NCBI GenBank assembly: GCA_003242315.1 | Contig: QGUY01000018.1 | Location: 1-24,834 of the forward strand | DNA from: Bacteroidota bacterium | GTDB lineage: Bacteria > Bacteroidota > Bacteroidia > Cytophagales > Cyclobacteriaceae | Reading direction: 5' to 3' | DNA length: 24,834 bases | In this document: positions 7,714 through 16,282 of the stretch, in pieces | How the letters are laid out: each line of letters opens with the position of its first letter | Numbering within the stretch: position 1 is the stretch's first letter | Made by a program: the position numbers and the translations under genes | Notes under the pieces: model-generated | The model's database searches: none | What the model saw: the letters and a program-made list of their open reading frames with translations, nothing else | What the model was told of the DNA's origin: nothing

Positions 7714-9933
7714 TTATCTGAGGAATTCCTTGAAGAACGGGATCACGTCAGCCTGACCCGGAATGCTGTACCGGGCCTGCGTATGTCCATGACCGACCTT
7801 TATCGTGATTGCTTTGTCGCTGAGCGCGCGAAACATATCCTCGTCGGTCTTATCGTCACCGATGACAAGCGTAAAGTCAGAGCACGACTCGGAGAGTAAC
7901 TTGGTGGCTGCAACGCCTTTGTCCACGCCTGCTACACGTACTTCGATAACTTTGTTTCCGTCGATCACCTGCAAACTCGCATTGCGTATCAGGTGGAAAA
8001 GGCTATCCAGCAACTCGCGAGAGCGGATAAAACCAAGATCGCGCTCTACGTTCCGATAATGCCAGGCCAGTGTATGGTTTTTTTCTTCAATGAATGATCC
8101 AGGACTTCGTTGAGCGAACAACTCGAGTGTGGGCCGTATAACCTGCTTCCACCCCTGGTCGTCAGGATTTTCATGAATCCAGGGATTGCCATTCTTTTTG
8201 ATGGAAGCCCCGTGTTCAGCGACCAGGTTAACGGGCAGGTCGTGAAACCATTCTTCGAGTACGGTGCTGTCGCGACCGCTTATGATCGTGACGATCGATC
8301 TCTCATCGGCAGAAAGATCTCGCAACAACTGGATAACTTCCTTGCCCGGCGCGGCCTCGCGCGGGTGCCGGGCGAAGGGAACGAGGGTACCGTCGTAGTC
8401 GATAAAAAGACACCGCCGTTTTGCTTTCCTGAACTCTGCGGCAATTTCACTCGCGACGGCGGGTGTGATGAATTTCGATTCCTGCATACGTTGTTCGGTC
8501 TTAACGTCGGCAAGTTGCTGCAAAAAGTCATTTACCCAATCCCGAACATCGTAATCTATCAGGCGTTTTTGCATCATGGCGATTTTGTGGCGCTGATCTG
8601 GCAAACTCATGGTCAGTGCCTGGTAAATCGCGTCAGCCATTTCTACTTCATCCATTGGGTTGACGAGGAGCGCTTCACCCAACTCGCTTGCGGCGCCTGC
8701 CAGTTCGCTGAGAATCAGCACACCCTTCTGGCCTGAACGACTTGCTATATACTCTTTCGCCACGAGATTCATCCCGTCGCGCAGCGGTGTGATCAAACCA
8801 ACATCCGCAACCTGGTACAACGCACACAGCTCGTCGAACTGGAGGTGGCTGTAGCGATAAATGACAGGCTGCCACTGCAGTGTCGAATGCTTTCCGTTGA
8901 TGCGCCCCACATGTTCCTCAATGAGTTTTCTCCGTTCGTTGTACTTGGAGATGATTACCCTCGAGGGTACCACGACGAGAATAAACACAACCTTCTCGCG
9001 CCATTCAGGGTACTTATCGAGGAATTTTTCAAAGCCCCTCAGCCGGTGCGTTACACCTTTGGTGTAGTCCAGCCGGTCTACGGAGAAAATAATCTTACGA
9101 TCGGCGAAGTTGCGCTGTATTTCCTCTCTGACCTTGATGGTGGAAGGCTTTTGAATGGCCTTGTGAAAAAGATCATAATCGATTCCGAGCGGAAATAAGT
9201 CAACCTTTACGGTGCGGTTGCCTAAAGCGATGCCTCTGAACTGATGATCGTGTCCCAGCACCATCCGCACCGTCTTCAGGAAATGCTGCACATATTCATG
9301 TGTGTGGAATCCGATCAGGTCCGCACCCAACATGCCACGGACGAGCTTGTGTTTCCACTCACGGTGAAGCAATCGGAAGATTTCGTATGAAGGAAATGGT
9401 ATGTGCAGGAAGAAACCAATCGTGGCATCAGGCATTTTTTCCCGTATGAGTTCGGGAAGGAGGAAGAGGTGGTAGTCGTGGATCCAGAGAACGTCACCCG
9501 GCCGCAGGATCGTGAGGAGCTTTTCGGCAAACAATTTATTTACCTCTTCATATTTCGCGAAGGCTTCCTCGTCATAGATGACATAGGATGTAAAATAGTG
9601 GAATAGTGGCCACAGTGTGGCATTACAGAAACCATTATAGTACTTGTTGTAGGTTCGGGGCTCAATGAAAATCGGCTCCACGTGAAAGTAGCCTTGCCCG
9701 GTCTTTTGTTTGGTAAATTTCTGCCATCGCGTTTCCGGAAAATCGGCAGAACCCACCCATATCTTGTGTGAGAATACGTTTTCCCGCGTTTCGTCCTCAA
9801 AATAGCTCTTTAATGCCGTGACGAGACCTCCGTCACTTTGTTTGATGGTAACCTTGTCTTTTTTTTCCTGAAGCTGATAAGGCAACCTGTTTGAAACCAG
9901 TACCAGGCGCCGTTCGGATGATGTATCCTCCAT
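7714..9933 (-). CDS. otsAB: Bifunctional trehalose-6-phosphate synthase / trehalose-6-phosphate phosphatase (OtsA-OtsB fusion)
   Basis: The 739-residue cytoplasmic enzyme makes trehalose from an NDP-glucose donor and glucose-6-phosphate. The N-terminal GT20 synthase domain (about 8-480) shows VSNRLP, GGLVTAL (35-41), WIHDYH (150-155), HIPFPS (177-182), FSVDRLDYTKG with Arg287 and Lys292, and RDGMNLVAKEY (385-395). The C-terminal HAD phosphatase domain (about 500-739) has DYDGTL with nucleophile Asp512 and acid Asp514, ISGRD (551-555) and GDDKTDEDMF (692-701). Both active sites therefore look intact, unlike plant fusions where one half is often dead. ATG start at 9933. The product is a compatible solute and stress protectant. 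Upstream, 9934-10056, I see no exact Bacteroidetes promoter box on this strand. GH15 follows in the same operon. Confidence 0.97.
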   Translation of the reverse strand: MEDTSSERRLVLVSNRLPYQLQEKKDKVTIKQSDGGLVTALKSYFEDETRENVFSHKIWVGSADFPETRWQKFTKQKTGQGYFHVEPIFIEPRTYNKYYNGFCNATLWPLFHYFTSYVIYDEEAFAKYEEVNKLFAEKLLTILRPGDVLWIHDYHLFLLPELIREKMPDATIGFFLHIPFPSYEIFRLLHREWKHKLVRGMLGADLIGFHTHEYVQHFLKTVRMVLGHDHQFRGIALGNRTVKVDLFPLGIDYDLFHKAIQKPSTIKVREEIQRNFADRKIIFSVDRLDYTKGVTHRLRGFEKFLDKYPEWREKVVFILVVVPSRVIISKYNERRKLIEEHVGRINGKHSTLQWQPVIYRYSHLQFDELCALYQVADVGLITPLRDGMNLVAKEYIASRSGQKGVLILSELAGAASELGEALLVNPMDEVEMADAIYQALTMSLPDQRHKIAMMQKRLIDYDVRDWVNDFLQQLADVKTEQRMQESKFITPAVASEIAAEFRKAKRRCLFIDYDGTLVPFARHPREAAPGKEVIQLLRDLSADERSIVTIISGRDSTVLEEWFHDLPVNLVAEHGASIKKNGNPWIHENPDDQGWKQVIRPTLELFAQRSPGSFIEEKNHTLAWHYRNVERDLGFIRSRELLDSLFHLIRNASLQVIDGNKVIEVRVAGVDKGVAATKLLSESCSDFTLVIGDDKTDEDMFRALSDKAITIKVGHGHTQARYSIPGQADVIPFFKEFLR

Positions 9934-10056
9934 GTGTATACATTATGTGTAACGGCAGGACCAAAAACCGCACCGGTCCCAATAAAAAATTACAATCAAC
10001 CCACGCGTTTTGTTCGCATTAGGTCGTTTTTTTACTCTTTGTCCCTGCAAAAGATT

Positions 10057-10087
10057 TTTGCCGGGAATGCAAACTATGCTACATTTG
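10057..10087 (+). promoter_or_regulatory. Bacteroidetes-type promoter of tRNA-Val
   Basis: A -33 TTTG (10057-10060) is followed after 19 bp by TAcaTTTG (10080-10087), an exact fit to the Bacteroidetes primary-sigma consensus. The predicted start near 10094 lies about 25 bp before the tRNA. Confidence 0.8.
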
Positions 10088-10117
10088 CAGTCCTTAAACC
10101 GGCTCTTCGGCCGATTC

Positions 10118-10192
10118 GGGAGCATAGCTCAGCTGGTTCAGAGCATCTGCCTTACAAGCAGAGGGTCGGGGGTTCGAATCCCTCTGCTCCCA
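10118..10192 (+). tRNA. tRNA-Val (anticodon UAC)
   Basis: All arms fold. The acceptor GGGAGCA (10118-10124) pairs with TGCTCCC (10185-10191), with discriminator A at 10192. The D arm is GCTC/GAGC. The anticodon stem TCTGC/GCAGA encloses the loop CTTACAA with anticodon TAC (10153-10155). The variable loop is GGGTC, and the T arm GGGGG/CCCTC carries TTCGAAT. CCA is not encoded. It is the only + strand gene between two blocks of - strand genes and has its own promoter and terminator. Confidence 0.98.
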
Positions 10193-10202
10193 CTTGATTA
10201 TC

Positions 10203-10232
10203 AGCCACTTACAGCCGTTGGTGGCTTTTTTT
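10203..10232 (+). terminator. Intrinsic terminator of tRNA-Val
   Basis: AGCCAC (10203-10208) pairs with GTGGCT (10221-10226) around a 12-nt loop, and a run of seven T follows from 10226. The tract is T-rich only on the + strand, so it serves the tRNA rather than the convergent symporter gene, whose stop lies at its edge. Confidence 0.8.
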
Positions 10233-11904
10233 ATGCTCGTTCATCAGGGTATTCCCGCGAGAACAATTCCCAATAATCCTTCATCGACTGCTTCATATCC
10301 TTTCGCAGTGCCAGGATACCCAGTAGGTTCGGCACTGTCATCAGCGCGATTGTAATCCCTGATAATGTCCAGATGATCGTCGTATCGGTGAATGAGGCCA
10401 CGAAGAAGCCCACTACATAGATGATGTGATAATAGAAGACGGACTTCGCGCCGAACAGGTAGGTCATGGCGCGGTCGCCATAGTACGACCAGGATATGGC
10501 AGTCGAGAAGGCAAACAACAGCAAACCCAACGTCACTATGTATTCGCCATAATCCCCGAGAAAGCTCCTCTTAAATGCCTCCACGGTCAGCGGAGAACTG
10601 TGAAGAAGCGACTTCCCACTGATCGTGATCCCTGCCTCCTGCTGGACAAGGTTGCCGTTGTTGAAGCGAAGCACCCCGTCATACGGCTGACGATTGCGTG
10701 TCACAAGAACATCTTCAGCCACAGAACGCGCGTGTATGATAGTCACGTCACCTGCAAGACGGCCTTCCGTTACCTTCAATTCGCCCGTGAACAAAGGCAG
10801 CGATTCTTTTCCTGTCATGTGCGCGGAAAGCCGCTCACGATCTGCATCAACACGATCGTCATAGCGGCCCACCAGTGCCGTCAAGTCTGCCACCTGAAAA
10901 TCATTCTGATGCTTGTCCTTCCACACGCCTGACGTTAGTACGGCAAGACCCGTCAGCATGCATATGATGATCGTATCGATGAATGGCTCCAGGATGGCGA
11001 CCATCCCTTCAGAGACCGGCTCATGTGCTTTCGCAGCTGCGTGGGCGATAGGTGCAGATCCTTGCCCTGCTTCATTGGAAAACAAGCCCCTGTTCACCCC
11101 ACGGTTGAAGGCAAAGGCGATCGTAGCTCCCAGAAATCCTCCGGTTGCCGCCGAACCGGTGAATACATCACCGAACATTGCCGTAACGGAGGGTATGATG
11201 TTCTCGGCGTTGTAGAGGATCACAAGCACGGCGCCTATGAAGTAAGAAATTGCCATGAAGGGTACTAACTTCTCGGTCACCGCTGCAATGCGTTTGATGC
11301 CGCCCAGGATCACGAAGCCCAGAATTACGGCAAGCACCCCACCCGTTATGATGTGGTCGATCCTGAAGGTTTGATACACCGAGTTGGCGATGCTGTTGAT
11401 TTGAGGAAGACTGCCCGTGCCAAACGATGAAAGTACGGTCGCGATTGAGAATATCACGGCGAGCCACTTCAAGTTCAGCGCGTTCTTCATGTAGTACATC
11501 GGCCCGCCGGCGATGTGACCCTTCGCATCAACTTCGCGATACTTATGCGAAAGCGTTACTTCAACAAACTTGGTAGTCATCCCCAGGAAGGCTGTCACTG
11601 CCATCCAGAACAACGCAGCGGGGCCACCCAGGTGCACGGCATATGCGACACCTGCGATGTTGCCTGTACCTACCGTTCCTGACAACGCTGTGGCGAGCGA
11701 TTGAAAGTGCGAGGTATCGCCCAGGTCAGTATCCTTGTCGTATTTGCCTCGTGCGATGCGCACGGCGTGACGGAAAAACCGAACCTGTGGAAACTTCAGA
11801 TAGAGGGTGAAAAAGAATCCTGTTCCCAGCAGGAGAAAGACAAACCAATTCGATCCTCCGATATAGCTGTCGATAACGGAGAGAATTTCATTGAGTCGTT
11901 GCAT
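10231..11904 (-). CDS. Alanine/glycine:cation symporter (AGCS) family protein with extra soluble insert
   Basis: A 557-residue integral membrane protein with about 11 transmembrane segments. AGCS signatures are clear: LATALSGTVGTGNIAGVA (70-87), AGGPMYYMKNAL (132-143), and FNRGVNRGLFSNEAGQGSAPIAHAAA (266-291), the family's most diagnostic stretch. The family takes up alanine or glycine with Na+ or H+. Typical members are about 440-480 residues; the excess here comes from a hydrophilic insertion at about residues 328-440, between the segment ending LTGLAVLTSGVW and the one beginning EYIVTLGLLLFAFS. ATG start at 11904. It is 88 bp downstream of lspA, but a likely terminator lies between them, and only a one-base-short promoter-box lookalike is present, so whether it is an independent transcript is uncertain. 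Confidence 0.94.
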   Translation of the reverse strand: MQRLNEILSVIDSYIGGSNWFVFLLLGTGFFFTLYLKFPQVRFFRHAVRIARGKYDKDTDLGDTSHFQSLATALSGTVGTGNIAGVAYAVHLGGPAALFWMAVTAFLGMTTKFVEVTLSHKYREVDAKGHIAGGPMYYMKNALNLKWLAVIFSIATVLSSFGTGSLPQINSIANSVYQTFRIDHIITGGVLAVILGFVILGGIKRIAAVTEKLVPFMAISYFIGAVLVILYNAENIIPSVTAMFGDVFTGSAATGGFLGATIAFAFNRGVNRGLFSNEAGQGSAPIAHAAAKAHEPVSEGMVAILEPFIDTIIICMLTGLAVLTSGVWKDKHQNDFQVADLTALVGRYDDRVDADRERLSAHMTGKESLPLFTGELKVTEGRLAGDVTIIHARSVAEDVLVTRNRQPYDGVLRFNNGNLVQQEAGITISGKSLLHSSPLTVEAFKRSFLGDYGEYIVTLGLLLFAFSTAISWSYYGDRAMTYLFGAKSVFYYHIIYVVGFFVASFTDTTIIWTLSGITIALMTVPNLLGILALRKDMKQSMKDYWELFSREYPDERA

Positions 11905-11932
11905 TGCGGGTGGTTGCTTCGTTTAGGCGCCT

Positions 11933-11968
11933 CAAAATAGAACAATCAGCCCTAAAGAAAAAGCTGAT
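11933..11968 (-). terminator. Probable intrinsic terminator after lspA
   Basis: Read on the - strand, ATCAGC and GCTGAT (11968-11963 and 11950-11945) form a 6-bp stem with a 12-nt loop, followed by the T-rich run TGTTCTATTTT. It begins 25 bp after the lspA stop. Confidence 0.5.
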
Positions 11969-11992
11969 GCGCAAAAACGCCGCTTCAGTAAA

Positions 11993-12685
11993 CTATTTCG
12001 GAGCGGAAGTCCCGCTATCAGTGGGAGCAGGCTCTGACACACCAGCGTCACTTTCCTGTGTCGTTGCTCCATCCTCCTGCACAGTATCGGACTTCGCGTC
12101 CTCCTTCTGCCGGCGGTCCCCAAAAAACTTCTTCTGCATTATGAGAATGATGACGACGCCAATGAAAATTGCAGAGTCGGCAATGTTGAATACGGGACTA
12201 AAGAAAAGGAAATAATCGCCTCCTACGAAAGGTACCCAATCCGGCCAGACGAATTCAAACAGGGGAAAGAACAGCATGTCAATAACCTGTCCGTGAAACC
12301 ACGGTGTTGGCGAACCTGGAAGATGATTATTCAGCAACACACCGTAGAATGTGCTGTCAATAACGTTGCCAACAGCGCCTCCGAGAATCAACCCCATACA
12401 CCAGAGAAAACCCGGGTGAACGTTTCGCTTTGACATGCGCCACAGGTAGTATCCGATGGCGAACATCGCCGCGATCCTGAAAATGGTAAGTGCGAGTTTT
12501 CCGAATTCGGTATTCCATTTGAAACCGAAAGCCATGCCAGGGTTCAGAAGATAATGCAGGCGAAACCAGTCGCCAATAACATTAATCTCCTGGTGAAGAT
12601 CCATGTTGTAGTGCACGAGCAGCTTGGTCGTCTGATCGATTATGATCACGAGCAGGGCAAGCAAAAAATAGCGGCCTGTCTTCAT
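11993..12685 (-). CDS. lspA: Lipoprotein signal peptidase (signal peptidase II)
   Basis: A 230-residue inner-membrane aspartyl protease that removes signal peptides from prolipoproteins after lipid modification. Family blocks: IIDQTTKLLV (15-24) with the conserved early Asp, LNPGMAFGF (47-55), GGAVGNVID with catalytic Asp110, and FNIADSAI with catalytic Asp170. As in other Bacteroidetes LspA proteins there is a long loop (about 113-160, HGQVIDMLFFP and WPDWVPFVGGDYFLFFSP) between the two catalytic blocks. The residue after Asp110 is Ser instead of the usual Arg. Residues about 187-230 form a hydrophilic, acidic, Ser/Thr/Pro-rich C-terminal tail beyond the normal end of the family. Its ATG overlaps the ileS stop (ATGA), implying translational coupling. 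At least one lipoprotein substrate candidate, the DUF4249 protein, is in the window. Confidence 0.96.
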   Translation of the reverse strand: MKTGRYFLLALLVIIIDQTTKLLVHYNMDLHQEINVIGDWFRLHYLLNPGMAFGFKWNTEFGKLALTIFRIAAMFAIGYYLWRMSKRNVHPGFLWCMGLILGGAVGNVIDSTFYGVLLNNHLPGSPTPWFHGQVIDMLFFPLFEFVWPDWVPFVGGDYFLFFSPVFNIADSAIFIGVVIILIMQKKFFGDRRQKEDAKSDTVQEDGATTQESDAGVSEPAPTDSGTSAPK

Positions 12686-15600
12686 TTCTTCACGCTTATC
12701 TTCACCTTCAGCTGGAAGTCATCCAGCTCTACAGGCAGACCGTCGGGCACCTGTGGTTCTAAATTGAGGACCAATGCCTGAGTTTCTTTCCTGATGTATT
12801 CACTAAAAGTATCCAGCGCTTGCGCTACAACTTCCGGCTGGCGTTCCACGTCGATAAGGATCTTGTCGAGCACTTCAAGACCCATATCTTTTCTGATATT
12901 CTGAACGCGGTTCACAAAATCACGCGCGATGCCTTCGCGCTTGAGCTCTTCTGTAATCTGGACATCGAGCGCGACTGTGATCTTGCCATCACTTGCCACG
13001 GACCATCCAGGTATATCTTCCGAAGTGATGATGACATCTTCGATCGAAAGCTCGAAACCATTTCGCCGAATGGTGCCCTTCTTCTCGATTTCATCGATGT
13101 CTTCAGCAGAGAAGGATTGAATGATGGCTACAGCTTCCTTGAGCTTCGGACCATACTGCTTGCCGAGTTTCGGGAAGTTGGGCTTAACCTTCTTTACGAG
13201 AACACCAGATGTATTGTCGATGTATTCGATGGCCTTTACATTCACTTCCGACAATATAATCTCTTCGACAGGCTTAAGCCGTTCGCGGAATGATTCATCC
13301 AATACGGGGATCAACACTCTTCGCAAAGGTGTCCTTACTTTGATCTTCGCAGCCTTACGCAAGGAGTGAACGAGGGAACATATGCGCTGAGCATAATCCA
13401 TCGACTGCTCCAGTTTCTCATCAATGCGACGCGGCTCCGGGGTGGTGATGGTCGTAAGGTGAATCGATTCGTGACGCAGCGGCGTGTTATGGGCTATCGC
13501 CTTGTCACGGATATTGTCTGTGAGGTTCTTGTACAACCATTCCGCAAAGAAGGGCGCCACGGGCGCCATCAACTGTGCCGTCACCAGGATACATTCGTAA
13601 AGCGTCTCGTACGCCGCCTTCTTGTCGTCACCCAGTTCACCTTTCCAGAAGCGTTTGCGATTAAGACGAACATACCAGTTCGATAGGTGATCGTTCACAA
13701 ACTCCTGAATAGCGCGCACCGCCTGCGTAGGTTCATAGGCTTCGTATGCACGGTCCACTTCCATGATCAGGCGCTGCAGCCTGGAAATAATCCACCGGTC
13801 CATTTCCGTGAGGGCGGATTCCGGCGCCATATTGAGTTCGTCTTTCACAAACCCATCTATATTGGCGTACAGCGCAAAGAAAGAATACGTGTTCAGAAGC
13901 GTTCCGAAAAAGCGGCGCTGTGCTTCAACTACGCCATCGACATTGTACTTGAGGTTGTCCCAGGGCGGAGCATTTTCCACCATATACCAACGCAGCACGT
14001 CCGGACCATAGGTGGCTATCGTCTCAAACGGATCCACCGTGTTACCAAGACGCTTCGACATCTTGTTGCCGTTCCGGTCAAGCACCAGGCCTGTGGACAC
14101 AACATTTCGGAATGCTACGCCGGGATTACCAACACGCTCATTCACGGCACGGATGTCATCGCTGCATTCGCTGAGCATTACGGCCAATGCATGCAGGGTG
14201 AAAAACCATCCGCGCGTCTGATCAACACCTTCGCTGATAAAGTCGGCAGGATAATTCTTTTCAAATTCTTCCTTGTTTTCAAAAGGATAGTGAAGCTGAG
14301 CATACGGCATTGCCCCCGAGTCGAACCACACGTCGATGAGGTCAGGCTCACGGTACATAGGTTCACCATTTGGACCTGCCAGCACAATTTCATCGACATA
14401 CGGTCTGTGAAGATCGAGCGTGTTGCCAGCCACCCGTTCGTTCAGCGAATCCAGCGTAGCTTTGCTCATCACCCCCTTAGAGACACTCTCTTCGGCAAGT
14501 TTCACGAGTTCTTCAACAGAGCCAACGCACAATTCGTGTTTGCCATCGCGGCTTCTCCAGATGGGAAGTGGCGTTCCCCAGAACCTGGATCGCGACAAAT
14601 TCCAGTCGACCAGATTCTCCAGCCAGTTGCCGAACCGGCCTGTACCCGTGGACTCCGGTTTCCAGTTTATGGTCTTATTGAGGGCAACCATCTTGTCCTT
14701 AAGGGCTGTAGTCCGGATAAACCACGAGTCGAGCGGATAATACAACACCGGTTTATCCGTGCGCCAGCAGTGCGGGTAGGAGTGTTCGTACTTCTCTACC
14801 TTAAATGCCTTGTTTTCCTCCTTGAGAATTATCGAGATGATTACATCCGTCGTCTTGTAGTCAGGGTGACTCTCATCTTCATCGGTGTAGTTCTTGACGT
14901 AGAAGTCGTCTCGTCCCAGCGCTTTGTGTGTACGGATGTTGTATATCTTTATCGCTTCTGCGAGACGATCTCCGATAGTGCCCACGAAGCGTCCGTGACG
15001 GTCAACCGTCGGGATTTCATTACCGTCTTCATCCTTTACCGTGATCGGCGGGATACCATATTGCCTGGCGAGACGGAAGTCGTCCGCACCAAAAGTGGGC
15101 GATGCATGCACGATACCCGTACCATCTTCAGTTGTCACAAAGTCGCCGGCAACCACGGTAAATGCTTTGTCAGCATCATAGAGTGGCTGCACATACGGCA
15201 TGAGTTGTTCATACCGGATTCCGACGAGGGATGATCCGGAAAACTCCTGAAGAACTTTGAACGGTATCGCCTTGTCGCCCGGCTTGTAGTCTTCCAACTT
15301 CAACTCCTTGTTCTTTTCAGGGAAGTATCTGTCGAGAAGATCACGTGCGAGTACGACGCGAATGCGTTGGTAGGTATAGGGGTTATACGTGTCAACCAGC
15401 ACATAGTTGATCTTCGCCCCAACGGCAAGCGCCGTGTTGGAAGGAAGCGTCCAGGGCGTCGTCGTCCACGCCAGAATAAATGTGTTCGCATCGCCTCCGT
15501 CCGCAAACAGAAACTCTGACTGGCTGTTTCGTATCACGCGGAACTGAGCGACGATAGACGTATCCTTGACGTTCCTATAACATCCGGGCAGATTGAGCTC

Positions 15601-16182
15601 GTGTGAACTCAGACCTGTCCCCGCGGCGGGTGAGTAAGGCTGGATGGTGTACCCCTTGTACAGCAGGTCTTTGTTGTACAGCTGCTTCAGTATCCACCAC
15701 AGTGTTTCGATATAATCCTTTTCGTAGGTGATGTAAGGATGGTCAAGGTCGACCCAATATCCCATTTTGCGGGTCAGGTCATCCCACTGGTCCTTATACT
15801 TCATCACCGTTACGCGGCAATGCCGGTTGTATTCTTCGACGGAGATTTTGTTGCCGATATCATCCTTGGTGATGCCCAGCATCTTCTCTACCTGAAGTTC
15901 CACAGGCAGGCCGTGGGTATCCCATCCCCCCTTTCTTTTGACCTGGTACCCCTTCAGCGTCTTGTACCGGCAGAAAATGTCCTTAATGGTCCGGGCCATG
16001 ACGTGGTGGATTCCCGGCGTGCCGTTTGCTGACGGAGGTCCCTCATAGAAGGTAAATGTCGGGGCACCTTCCCGGCTGCTTACCGATTTCTCGAAAATCT
16101 TCTCACGACCCCAGAATTCGAGGATCTCCTCCGCGATGCGGGCAAAGTTCAGTTCTTTATACTCCTTATAGCGGGCGGCCAT
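12682..16182 (-). CDS. ileS: Isoleucyl-tRNA synthetase, type 2, with altered GXHH signature
   Basis: An 1166-residue class Ia synthetase that charges tRNA-Ile. The first signature block reads PPSANGTPGIHHVMAR (49-64): the usual HxGH is replaced by Gly57-Ile58-His59-His60. The second signature KMSKR (707-711) is intact. The CP1 editing domain shows TTPWTLPSN (241-249) and GTGIVHASPTFGADDF (354-369). WFDSGAMPY and EGVDQTRGWFF (651-661) are present, followed by an anticodon-binding region. The length and the absence of a C-terminal cysteine zinc cluster (it ends QLKVKISVKK) place it with type-2 (eukaryote-like) IleRS rather than the E. coli-like type 1, in line with Bacteroidetes. ATG start at 16182. 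A -7 promoter box sits 65-72 bp upstream. lspA follows with a 4-nt overlap. Confidence 0.98.
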   Translation of the reverse strand: MAARYKEYKELNFARIAEEILEFWGREKIFEKSVSSREGAPTFTFYEGPPSANGTPGIHHVMARTIKDIFCRYKTLKGYQVKRKGGWDTHGLPVELQVEKMLGITKDDIGNKISVEEYNRHCRVTVMKYKDQWDDLTRKMGYWVDLDHPYITYEKDYIETLWWILKQLYNKDLLYKGYTIQPYSPAAGTGLSSHELNLPGCYRNVKDTSIVAQFRVIRNSQSEFLFADGGDANTFILAWTTTPWTLPSNTALAVGAKINYVLVDTYNPYTYQRIRVVLARDLLDRYFPEKNKELKLEDYKPGDKAIPFKVLQEFSGSSLVGIRYEQLMPYVQPLYDADKAFTVVAGDFVTTEDGTGIVHASPTFGADDFRLARQYGIPPITVKDEDGNEIPTVDRHGRFVGTIGDRLAEAIKIYNIRTHKALGRDDFYVKNYTDEDESHPDYKTTDVIISIILKEENKAFKVEKYEHSYPHCWRTDKPVLYYPLDSWFIRTTALKDKMVALNKTINWKPESTGTGRFGNWLENLVDWNLSRSRFWGTPLPIWRSRDGKHELCVGSVEELVKLAEESVSKGVMSKATLDSLNERVAGNTLDLHRPYVDEIVLAGPNGEPMYREPDLIDVWFDSGAMPYAQLHYPFENKEEFEKNYPADFISEGVDQTRGWFFTLHALAVMLSECSDDIRAVNERVGNPGVAFRNVVSTGLVLDRNGNKMSKRLGNTVDPFETIATYGPDVLRWYMVENAPPWDNLKYNVDGVVEAQRRFFGTLLNTYSFFALYANIDGFVKDELNMAPESALTEMDRWIISRLQRLIMEVDRAYEAYEPTQAVRAIQEFVNDHLSNWYVRLNRKRFWKGELGDDKKAAYETLYECILVTAQLMAPVAPFFAEWLYKNLTDNIRDKAIAHNTPLRHESIHLTTITTPEPRRIDEKLEQSMDYAQRICSLVHSLRKAAKIKVRTPLRRVLIPVLDESFRERLKPVEEIILSEVNVKAIEYIDNTSGVLVKKVKPNFPKLGKQYGPKLKEAVAIIQSFSAEDIDEIEKKGTIRRNGFELSIEDVIITSEDIPGWSVASDGKITVALDVQITEELKREGIARDFVNRVQNIRKDMGLEVLDKILIDVERQPEVVAQALDTFSEYIRKETQALVLNLEPQVPDGLPVELDDFQLKVKISVKK

Positions 16183-16246
16183 AGTTAAACACGGTTCGAG
16201 ACGTCAAAAACGGCGCGATTTCACGAAAATCAACAATACAAGGACG

Positions 16247-16254
16247 CAAAGATA
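16247..16254 (-). promoter_or_regulatory. -7 promoter element of ileS-lspA
   Basis: TAtcTTTG on the - strand, an exact TAnnTTTG match, 65 bp before the ileS ATG. No -33 TTTG is seen at the expected distance. It implies a 5' leader of roughly 55-60 nt. Confidence 0.45.
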
Positions 16255-16282
16255 TTCCATTATTCCTTAATTACGAGGTTTC

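Noticed and set aside
8110..8736. 208-codon + strand frame inside otsAB
   Set aside because: Antisense to a well-supported enzyme, without recognisable motifs.
9934..10276. Open frames running through tRNA-Val
   Set aside because: They translate the tRNA and its flanks and have no protein character.
13687..15234. 515-codon open frame on the + strand, antisense to ileS
   Set aside because: It lies wholly inside ileS, shows no family motifs, and such long antisense frames arise from codon bias in the real gene.
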